Made by a program: the position numbers and the translations under genes | Origin: Ferrimicrobium acidiphilum DSM 19497 | GTDB taxonomy: Bacteria > Actinomycetota > Acidimicrobiia > Acidimicrobiales > Acidimicrobiaceae | Direction: 5' to 3' | Length of the DNA: 64,000 nt | NCBI RefSeq assembly: GCF_000949255.1 | Contig: NZ_JXUW01000004.1 | Coordinates: 111,728 to 175,727 of the forward strand | Notes under the pieces: generated by a model | Database searches by the model: none | What the model was told of the DNA's origin: nothing | The model's input: the letters and a program-made list of their open reading frames with translations, nothing else | Shown: positions 47,482 to 55,800 of the stretch, one piece after another | Layout: the number at the start of each line of letters is the position of its first letter | Numbering within the stretch: the stretch's first letter is position 1

Positions 47482-47972
47482 GTTTGCTTGGGGTCTAAGC
47501 CGTTGAGCGCTAGCCTTCGCATCCAATTGGATATTCCGGCTTTCGATCCGGCGTAGGAACCTCTCCTCTAGGATCTTCTTCACTTCCCTATAGGGAGTGA
47601 ACCGGTTGATCTCGCGATCTTCGATCCTGTTGAGTAGGTTCATGGCGGCTACGTGGTCTACATCGCCCTGCCAGTTGCAATCCCAATAGGGATTGCAACA
47701 GTGAAACACATCCCCGTGTCGGTTGCCCCTATGGACATACCCACACGTTGGATCAGGACATGTTTGGCTGCTGTAGGCCGCGTTGACCGTTTTAATGCCG
47801 GAACCTCCGACATAGGCATGTACCGTAATGCGTTCTTGGTTCTCGTTCCTTGCCCATGATGAGCAGAGTCGAGAGATGTTCTTAGACCTGGCCTTACCTT
47901 GCAAGCGAGAGAGGTCTTCGATGATGATCTCTCTTGGCCGCTGTGATGGAAGTTGGGGGACTCGTTTTCTGG

Positions 47973-48044
47973 TGTTAGTGGACATCTAAAACTGCACGGT
48001 GACGGACAAATAATTGCACGCTGGCGGACACCAAAACTGCATGG
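47973..48044 (+). repeat. IS21-type terminal repeats inside tnpB copy B
   Basis: Starting TGTTAGTGGACATC at 47973, three spaced units are seen: GGACATCTAAAACTGCAC, GGACAAATAATTGCAC and GGACACCAAAACTGCATGG. A TGT end followed by multiple repeats is typical of IS21-family element termini. No istA or istB coding sequence follows; the next recognisable sequence is the tnpB N-terminus. This is a one-ended scar, different in sequence from the IS21 end at 15.7 kb. Confidence 0.65.
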
Positions 48045-48212
48045 CATTGGTGGGCTCCTAGGGGCCTAGGCACCTGGCGCGGGTAAGCATCCACAACAAG
48101 CAGGCTCCCCATACTTGCCCCTGTTGAGTGACAACGTGGCTAGGCGTACCGTGCGCTTCATAGGAATCTAACCATAGGATGAGGCTCGGACATCGAAGGC
48201 TCGGACATCGGG

Positions 48213-48735
48213 TCATGGACTTACCTCTTTGGCTACTTCCTGAAGCCGTTCCATAACCTGTCTGTTCTTATCGCTTCTGGAGCCATATAGCCTGGCCGAG
48301 AATACGGTCACAATCTCGATAACATCATTGGCTAGATCCTCTTCAAAGGTTGAGTCCTCGCTAGCGTTGATAATGATTACCTCAGTGCTCACACAGGGAG
48401 AACACCAGTTACGATCCAACCTCGCCAGAACAGATCCTCGATACGAGCGTCTTTAGTCCTCGTTTGTGATGGTTGAGTCCCGACCCTAGATCAGAGATGA
48501 CCTCGTAGGTCCACCCGTTCACAGCACAGTAGCTCTCCAAGAGAGCTACCTGGCGCACTAGGTCGTCTTTTTGACCGTTGGTTGATACGCGAGCATGAGC
48601 AATGGTTGCCCTGGTAGATGGAGCCTTATGAGGCGCAATGGCACGAAGTTTAGCCAGGTCATAACGCCTTCTACCTCCCTGAGTGTGCACAGGAGGATCA
48701 ATACGTCCCCCTGTTTCCCATCTCCGTAGCGTCAT
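48213..48735 (-). pseudogene. tnpA: Broken IS607 tnpA, copy B
   Basis: From ATG 48735 the protein reads well: MTLRRWETGGRIDPPVHTQG (HTH), then IAHARVSTNGQKDDLVRQVA with the catalytic serine, then GLKTLVSRICSGEVG. A 42-bp in-frame deletion relative to copy A removes the HKDRLLRFG block, and a GAA-to-TAA change ends the protein. Downstream TEVIIINASEDSTFEEDL is in another frame, through the same CEH/TEV lesion as copy A. Confidence 0.85.
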
Positions 48736-48889
48736 GGGGTGAACTTAGAGTTCCTGTGCTGCTACCACAATGGGGACCAACCTAGTCATATAGTTACAGT
48801 AAACAACACTCAAGAGTGCTTAGGTCAGCGGTATCAGTTGTGTGCCCGTCGCCAGCAGCAAAACTCGCCCAGGGCGACAAGGAGATGAT

Positions 48890-49777
48890 TCAGTCGATCG
48901 ACGCTAAATACACCTGTTCGATGGCGCTGTTGAGTTCGGAGGTAAACGCCTCGTCACTCATATCAACATGCAGCCCCTGAGTGAGAGCTCGCGAGAAGCT
49001 CGCGATCATCCCGTGGTTGCGGGCGAGCCGTTCGCTAGCCTCATCACGAGTGTATCCTCCAGATAGCGCCACCACCCGAACTACCCGTGGGTGCGAAATT
49101 AGCGAGGCATAGTGGTTATCACGTTCAGGCAGAGTCAACTTCACCATGACCAACTTATCTTCGGCTAGAGCGTCGAGCCTCGCCTTCAATGCATCGCGCA
49201 GCATATCCTCTGCCGCCTGCTTATCCGGACTGGCAATGTCTATCTCGGGTTCAAGTATGGGTACCAAGCCCTTCGCCAGGATACGATCTGCAATCTCGAA
49301 CTGTTGATCCACCACAGCCTGGACTCCGACGGGATTAGCAAGTCGAATAAAAGACCGCATTTTGGTTCCAAACACACCCTTAGCGACAGCCTTGGCCAGT
49401 AGTGCGTCCAAGTCCGGCATTGGATTCATGCATCGGGCACCATCGGCTTCTGGTGCAAGTCCCTTATCCACCTTTACAAAAGGCACAACATGCTTGTTAT
49501 TCCACAGGTAGTCAGCTGCATCAACACCCTCGAACCTTCGGTCGATAGTGTCCTCGAAGAGGATAGCGCCAATCACGCGTTCACCTGTAAAACAAGGACT
49601 GGTGACGATTCTCGCTCGCATCGCATGCATGAGCGAAAGCATCTCATCGTCAGAATGGTAGGCCTCACGGGGAATGCCATACGATGCGAGCGCGCCTGGG
49701 GTGCTTCCACCACTCTGGTCGAGTGCAGCGATGAAGCCCGCTCCATGCGCCATCTGATCAAGCTGTTCCTTATTCAT
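48890..49777 (-). CDS. Fructose-bisphosphate aldolase, class I
   Basis: A 295-residue Schiff-base aldolase of glycolysis and gluconeogenesis. The sequence AALDQSGGSTPGALASYGI, then GAILFEDTID, VPFVKVDKGLAPE, VPILEPEIDIASPDK, VMVKLTLPE with the likely Schiff-base lysine, and the phosphate-binding ALSGGYTRDEA match the bacterial class I family. ATG at 49777 has a GAGAATTGAG-type site. It is transcribed towards the IS607 copy B. Confidence 0.93.
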   Translation of the reverse strand: MNKEQLDQMAHGAGFIAALDQSGGSTPGALASYGIPREAYHSDDEMLSLMHAMRARIVTSPCFTGERVIGAILFEDTIDRRFEGVDAADYLWNNKHVVPFVKVDKGLAPEADGARCMNPMPDLDALLAKAVAKGVFGTKMRSFIRLANPVGVQAVVDQQFEIADRILAKGLVPILEPEIDIASPDKQAAEDMLRDALKARLDALAEDKLVMVKLTLPERDNHYASLISHPRVVRVVALSGGYTRDEASERLARNHGMIASFSRALTQGLHVDMSDEAFTSELNSAIEQVYLASID

Positions 49778-50456
49778 CTCAATTCTCCGATCTCAAGAGG
49801 TTACTCACGGCTATCTGCAAAACCTGAGTTCTTCGCTCACCCTAACACGGGCGCATTTCGATCGATCCATCTAATGTCAACTGATCAATATTATGACAGT
49901 CAGACGACGCCACCACAGGTAGCGCATCCATTGACAAAAGTACTTTTCGTCAATGGGTTAAAACGTTGTCCTTGCCTTCAATTTTGGGGCATCACGTGAT
50001 CATGTGTAGTCTCTCAACCCGCATGGATTGTGGCACGCAACCAGAGTCGAGGAGGCGTCGGGGACTTACCTTCCAGCTGTGGACTCTTAGCTCTAGATTA
50101 GATCTGGAATACTCTCCACGACTCTGATAATAGGGGTCCCGCCCAAAAGGCATGAGCCAGGACAGTTGTCAAGATTCGTCATGCGTGCTGGTGGTGACGG
50201 AGGGACTGATTTTGATATAAGAACCACAATTGGTTCAGTCGTCATCGCAAACTAAGGTTCAGGGCCAGCTGCCAAACCGTGGAGGTTGGCGCTACGCTAG
50301 CGAGCAGAGTCGGTCTGTTGTCCCAACTCGCTGTCTCTTTTGGCAGCCCCGGTAACCGTCGTCTACAATTTGAGTGACGAGAGTGTAACCACAGCGGTTC
50401 GGTTCCCCAAGGCAATTCGGCCTAAGAGACGAATCAACGATGGACTAGGAGCAGAC
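49778..50456. other. Divergent regulatory region between aldolase and isocitrate dehydrogenase
   Basis: About 680 bp with no recognisable gene. It contains a strong palindrome at 49928-49956 (listed separately) and a shorter one, GAACCACAATTGGTTC (50221-50236), preceded by TTGATATAAG, which may be part of the icd promoter. An open frame runs into icd from 50340 but lacks a ribosome site and family similarity, so it is left out. Confidence 0.45.
49928..49956. promoter_or_regulatory. 29-bp near-perfect palindrome, possible operator
   Basis: Outer arms CCATTGAC and GTCAATGG flank the 12-bp palindrome AAAAGTACTTTT. The only asymmetry is one extra C. It lies 150 bp upstream of the aldolase start and about 500 bp upstream of icd. 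Its symmetry and AT-rich core suit a dimeric repressor site. As RNA it would make a long hairpin without a T-run, so a terminator is less likely. Confidence 0.45.
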
Positions 50457-51908
50457 GTGAGCATTGCCAGTAAAAAGCACATAACCGTGGCCGAAGGGGA
50501 CGGCATTGGGCCCGAGATTATGGAGGCAACGCTTCGCATCCTCGCCACAGCGGGTGCCGATCTCGATATCGAGCGGATCACCATAGGCGCTAATGTCTTC
50601 GATCAAGGAATATCATCAGGAATCGAACCTGGTGCTTGGGACTCGCTACGCCGCACCAAGGTACTCCTGAAGGCACCAATCACCACTCCCCAAGGTGGTG
50701 GGTTTAAGAGCGTCAATGTCACCATTAGGAAGACCTTTGGTCTCTATGCCAATATCCGACCGTGTATTTCATACGCACCTTACATACCTACCCAGCACCC
50801 TGGAATGGATCTCGTGATTATCCGCGAGAATGAAGAAGATCTTTACGGAGGGATCGAACATCGCCAGACCCAGGACGTATTCCAGACACTCAAGCTCATT
50901 ACTAGGCCCGGCAGTGAGCGCATTATCCGCTATGCCTTCGAGTATGCACGTCGCTATCATCGTCGCAAAGTAACAAGCTTCACCAAAGACAACATCATGA
51001 AGCTCTCTGATGGAACCTTTCATAAGATTTTTAACGAAGTGGCCGAAGAGTACCCTGACATAGAGTCAGAACACTGGATCATCGACATTGGAACAGCCAA
51101 GCTTGCGACCGCACCCGAGCAGTTCGATGTCCTGGTGCTTCCGAATCTGTATGGTGACATTCTCTCTGATGTCGCCGCAGAGATTACAGGATCGGTTGGA
51201 CTGGCGGGCAGCGCCAACATCGGTGAAGAGATCGCCATGTTTGAGGCTATTCATGGTTCCGCACCTCCGCTCGCAGGTAAGAACGTGGCTAACCCTTCTG
51301 GTCTCCTAATGGGGGCCGTTCTCATGCTGGTACATCTCGGCTTGGGGTCGACCGCGACTAGCATCCATAACGCTTGGTTGAGAACCATCGAGGACGGCAT
51401 CCACACCCCAGATATCTACACCGAGAACCGTTCGACAAAGCAGGTTGGGACCGATGCCTTTGCCGATGCGGTGATAGAGCGGCTAGGCGAAACCCCACAG
51501 AAGCTTCCCTCCACTCTTTACCCCGACTCAGAGGAACCGATCACCGTGAAACTGCATGATCGTCCCATAGAGGTGAAGACCTTGGAGGGGATCGACATCT
51601 TCGTCGAGTTCCGAGGTGAGGTGGACGATCTTGGACACCAAATTGAGGCACATCTCAACCCAAACCTCACGCTCGTAATGATCAGTAACCGTGGTCAGAA
51701 GGTATATCCCAACGGTGCAGCAGAAACTTTCTGCGTTGACCATTGGCGGTGTCGTTTCCAGGCGAGAGAGCCCGGGATCGTGCTCTCCACGGCAGACCTC
51801 ATCGATCAACTTGCTCGTCTCAATGCCGCTGGACTCCCGTTTATCAAGACTGAGGGCCTGTTTGCTTTCGACGACATCCCCGGCTATTCGTTGAGCCAAG
51901 GACAGTAG
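50457..51908 (+). CDS. icd: Isocitrate dehydrogenase, Thermus-type with C-terminal extension
   Basis: A protein of about 483 residues that oxidises isocitrate to 2-oxoglutarate. VAEGDGIGPEIMEATLR and the substrate loop SVNVTIRKTFGLYANIRP with serine, asparagine and arginines are conserved. NLYGDILSDVAAEITG and FEAIHGSAPPLAGK follow. About 140 residues beyond the normal core (VKLHDRPIEVKTLEG onward) resemble the extra C-terminal domain of the Thermus enzyme. GTG at 50457 has AGGAG 5 nt upstream. Coenzyme preference is not certain. Confidence 0.9.
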   Translation: MSIASKKHITVAEGDGIGPEIMEATLRILATAGADLDIERITIGANVFDQGISSGIEPGAWDSLRRTKVLLKAPITTPQGGGFKSVNVTIRKTFGLYANIRPCISYAPYIPTQHPGMDLVIIRENEEDLYGGIEHRQTQDVFQTLKLITRPGSERIIRYAFEYARRYHRRKVTSFTKDNIMKLSDGTFHKIFNEVAEEYPDIESEHWIIDIGTAKLATAPEQFDVLVLPNLYGDILSDVAAEITGSVGLAGSANIGEEIAMFEAIHGSAPPLAGKNVANPSGLLMGAVLMLVHLGLGSTATSIHNAWLRTIEDGIHTPDIYTENRSTKQVGTDAFADAVIERLGETPQKLPSTLYPDSEEPITVKLHDRPIEVKTLEGIDIFVEFRGEVDDLGHQIEAHLNPNLTLVMISNRGQKVYPNGAAETFCVDHWRCRFQAREPGIVLSTADLIDQLARLNAAGLPFIKTEGLFAFDDIPGYSLSQGQ

Positions 51909-51948
51909 AGGCAGCCCACCCTAACAGCGCTTGCCGATGCTTGTACTA

Positions 51949-52635
51949 CTAGATGGATGCCAGCAGTACCGCCAATAGGCCGGCCAGAAATATCCCATCG
52001 AAGGTTCCTGCTCCGCCAATCGAGACGATCGGGGCTCCTAGAGTTCGCGTCTTGTTGAGATTGGCGAGGTCGGCACCGAACAAAACTCCCATAACCCCAA
52101 TTATGTAGGCAAGAGCTGCAAGATAGTGGACCGTTAGCAAGGAGGCAAGAATAACTGCTATCAGAGCTGGCAGAAAGATGGGGACGGCGATCCCCACCCC
52201 ACGAATCGGACGAGCAAGAAAGCGAACCACTACCGCTGCGATCACTACACCAATCAAGGCCACGAGCTCTAGATGGTCATGAATGGTCAAGTAGATCGAG
52301 AGTACCGCTGGAATCAGGGCGCCCCCAACATTCACCGCAATAGTGGTCTCGCTTGGACGCAATGGAGTGGGAATGGTATAGCGAATGCCCAGGAAGCTAA
52401 TCGAGCGTTCAGATGGCTGCTCGACGGCATTGTGCAACCGTGCCACTGGTACATTGACGAAACTTCCAATAATCGTTGCCGCCAAGGTAACAAGCAGCCA
52501 TCCTGGTGCAATGCCGATCCGTCGGTAGGCGAAGCCGAGTAGATCGAACGCAAGCAGCACTGCGAAGACTGCCAATAAGAAAGTAAGAGCCAGATAGAAG
52601 GGCCAAGCAAAAACCCAATAGAAAGATCTACGCAT
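51949..52635 (-). CDS. DUF1614-like integral membrane protein
   Basis: A 228-residue protein with about seven hydrophobic segments. Characteristic stretches are IGSFVNVPVARL, the ETTIAVNVGGALIPAVLSIYL region and VSIGGAGTFDGIFLAGLLAVLLA at the C-terminus, as in the uncharacterised DUF1614 family. ATG at 52635 has GGAAGGAG upstream. It is convergent with icd and divergent from the glutamate dehydrogenase gene. Function is unknown. Confidence 0.75.
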   Translation of the reverse strand: MRRSFYWVFAWPFYLALTFLLAVFAVLLAFDLLGFAYRRIGIAPGWLLVTLAATIIGSFVNVPVARLHNAVEQPSERSISFLGIRYTIPTPLRPSETTIAVNVGGALIPAVLSIYLTIHDHLELVALIGVVIAAVVVRFLARPIRGVGIAVPIFLPALIAVILASLLTVHYLAALAYIIGVMGVLFGADLANLNKTRTLGAPIVSIGGAGTFDGIFLAGLLAVLLASI

Positions 52636-52861
52636 GATAAGACTCCTTCCATTTAATTCCAACCTAGCATCGTCGGACAATCGGCCACGGTCATTGTTCA
52701 TCCGGCCAGCAATCAAGTCAGCTAGGCAACGTGCCGATGAGCAGCGATGCAAACAGCTGAATCCTGCTCGCAGCTTAAAAACCACGAACTAGATAGCGTG
52801 ACGATCCAAGCGACCGATACGCTAGATTAGAGGATAGATCTACTCGACAAAGGAGTCGAAG

Positions 52862-55800
52862 TTGACACTTACATCAAAAAGGCCTACCAAAAATCCGGTT
52901 TTCAGTGGGTTGAAGGAACGGCTGAGGGAACTTGAATCCCAGTTAGGTACGCCGGATAAGCGGAAGGCGTTCCTAGGTTTTGCTCGATCGTTCACCGCGC
53001 ACATCGACCCCGAGGAAGAGACGGCGTTCTCTACTGATTTTGTCGTTTCGGCACTCATCGCTCAGCTCCATACTCTGGATGCCATCACTGCCGATGATAT
53101 GTGCGTTATGGAGGTTGTCCGCGGGTCGGACGTGCTGCGCGTTCGCTGTCAACCCGACGGGATCTCCGAACTAGAGTCGGTCTTCTCGACTATGCGGGCG
53201 CCGGGCACCATGGTGTCCATAGTCAGCAACGACATGGAATTTCTTGTCGACACGTTCCTGCAGACGATTCGCGAGAAATCAGATCGACTCACCACCATAC
53301 ACCCCATTCTCGAACGCTCCGATCTCGTCGACTACGGATGTAATGTGAGCTCTGCTCAACCCACCGAACTTCTATCATTCTTTGCTGCCCAGTTCCCTAT
53401 AGCGGTGACCAAAGTCGAAGCTGAACAGCTCCTTCGAACGTTGGCAAAGCGCTATCAACAGCTCTATCACTTCAATCGAGACCGCGATCGAATGCTCTCC
53501 GATCTCCTGCATCTGATCGAGGAGCAAGAGTTTCCGATGAATGGGAAGACAGAACCCCCAGTTAGTAACTCTGCATTCTCGCACTTCTTGCCTTTCGCCG
53601 AGATAAGACGTCCGAAGAAGGGTGAGCGACTCGACCTCGGAATTACGCGCGAGGATGTCGCCATCGATCGTCACTGGCCCCGTGGCCTCGGCTCAAACTA
53701 TCACATCCAGGTTCTCCCGGCTCGATCGGAGATTCTCGACTTCTCCCAGCTCCGCGCGGTCTCATTTAAGACCCCAGAGGGAGAGGTTGACTTTGTCGGG
53801 ATTTTTCGGCCCCAGCGAACAGGAGCAATCGGACTCGCGGCTCCGGAGGTGGCGGATCGTCTCGATACTGCTCGCAAACGTCTAAACCTTCTTCCAACAA
53901 GCCATTCGTATCGAGTTTTGCAAGATTTTGTGACCTCGCTCAACATTGACACGGTCCTAGCGTTGCCGATCAACGACTTCCTTGAACTCGCGCGATCAGG
54001 TCTCCTAGTCGAAGAGGTCTCACGCACCCAAGTATTTCTGAGTCAGGCACCAACCGGACCACGGCGTTTGCTGGTACTAGTTCCAGGCGACAGAGTCGAA
54101 CTAGGCATCGAGGATCGAATCGATGATACGTTGGCGAACTACTGCGACGGGGTACCTAAGCGTGTAGGTCGCTTCTTCTCCGAGCGCCGTCTGGTGCTGG
54201 AGTACATCCTCCTCGGTTCCCTGACCCCAGATGGGTTGGACAAGCTTGCCGAAGAGCTCGATCGAGTTACCACTCCCTGGAGGACTCGCATTCGATCGAA
54301 GCTACGTCAAGAGCTAAACCCTGACCTGCTACCAAAGGTGCTGGGTGCGCTCGATCTTGTCGCGGAATCAGTCGAAGAGAGCTATCAGCAGGAGGAGAAC
54401 GATAGTTTTATCATCTCCGATCTTACTGCAATCGCCTCTCTGTTGGAGTCCGACCGCCGGCTCTCCTCTCGACTGCTGGTTGATGTTAATGGAGAGCTGA
54501 GGCTCCACCTAATCTTGCTCGGAAGTCGACTATCGCTCTCGCAAATCCTTCCTGTGATTGAAAATTTTGGTCTCAAGGTGCTAGATGAACAACCATATCG
54601 CGGTCGTTCTGGCAATCGAGAGCTTTGGATTATAGATCTTGGGCTAGTCGTTGAAGACGATGATTCTCTCGAGCGCTTGAGAAATGGGCGCGTCAGAGAA
54701 CGAGTAGAGCAGTCGCTAGCCTCCATCTGGCACGGAGAAGAGGAGAACGACCAGCTCAACCAGCTCGCAATAGCGGCCGAGCTGAACCCAGAAGAGATCT
54801 CGGTAGTACGCGCACTCGCAAGCTACATGCGGCTCACAAACCTCGGATACTCCGAAGCGTACTGCCAGCAAGCGCTGGTGAGTCAGCCAACACTAGCTCG
54901 AATGTTGGTTCGGCTGTTCTATACCCGTTTCGACCCTGAGGTTTCTGACCTTGACCGTGGCGAGTCCAGCGATCGGTTGATCGCCTCTTTGGAGGAGGCA
55001 CTTGGCAACGTGACCTCTCTAGACCAGGACAAGGTTCTGCGCGGGATGAAAGAACTTATTCTCGCCATGCTGCGAACCAACCTGTTCCAAACTGATCGCA
55101 AGGCAGTTGCGTTCAAAATCGACCCTCGGATGCTGAGTTTCTTGCCAGAGCCAAAGCCTCGCTACGAGATCTACATGCGTAATGAGACTACGGAGGCCGT
55201 TCACTTGCGGGGCGGTCCAGTCGCCCGAGGCGGAATCCGATTTTCCGATCGCATGGAGGACTTCAGGACAGAGATCCTGGGACTCATGAAGGCACAGACA
55301 GTGAAAAACGCTGTCATCGTGCCGGTTGGATCCAAAGGCGGCTTCATAGTCAAGGACCTCGATCCAAAGGGTCGGAACGCCACCAAGATCGAGCGATCTT
55401 ACCGAGTATTCATGGAGACACTCCTCTCTTTGACCGACAATCTTGTTGACGGTAAGGTTGTGCCACCAGAGAGAACCGTACGTCACGACGGCCCTGATCA
55501 TTACCTTGTGGTGGCAGCTGACAAGGGAACCGCCACTTTTTCAGACATCGCCAATGAGATCTCCATCAACCATGGATATTGGCTTGGTGATGCGTTTGCA
55601 TCCGGAGGATCGCATGGATTCGATCATAAGCAGATGGGTATCACTGCAAAAGGGGCTTGGGTATCGGTCGAGCATCTCTTCGATGCCGTCGGCATCGATG
55701 TGGCCCGAACCCCGATCCGCGCAGTGGGCATTGGTGACCTATCTGGCGACGTCTTTGGCAATGGCACCTTACGGTCGCACCAGCTCAAGTTAGTAGCCGC

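Larger units (their letters stand above)
47311..48161 (-). pseudogene. tnpB: Disrupted tnpB of IS607 copy B
   Basis: The first ~17 codons of TnpB survive at 48110-48161 (MKRTVRLATLSLNRGKYGE). The middle ~340 codons are gone, replaced by an IS21-type end. Homology resumes at about 47969 with KRVPQLPSQRPREIIIEDLS and runs through the zinc finger and the last RuvC aspartate to the element edge. The frame continues past the edge to 47311. The first catalytic aspartate region is lost, so no active nuclease can be made. Identity to copy A in retained parts is very high. Confidence 0.88.
47337..48837 (-). mobile_element. IS607-type element, copy B (degenerate)
   Basis: The second copy of the element at 6 kb, shortened to about 1.5 kb by loss of the tnpB middle. 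The tnpB-side edge GCCGCTCC is at 47337-47344. The tnpA-side homology to copy A continues to the CAAGAGTGCTT/GCGGTATC region near 48837. It is inserted between rpiA and the aldolase gene. Both genes of the element are broken. Confidence 0.85.

Noticed and set aside
50340..50456. N-terminal extension of isocitrate dehydrogenase
   Set aside because: The frame is open but lacks a ribosome site, whereas GTG at 50457 has AGGAG at the right distance and matches the family start.
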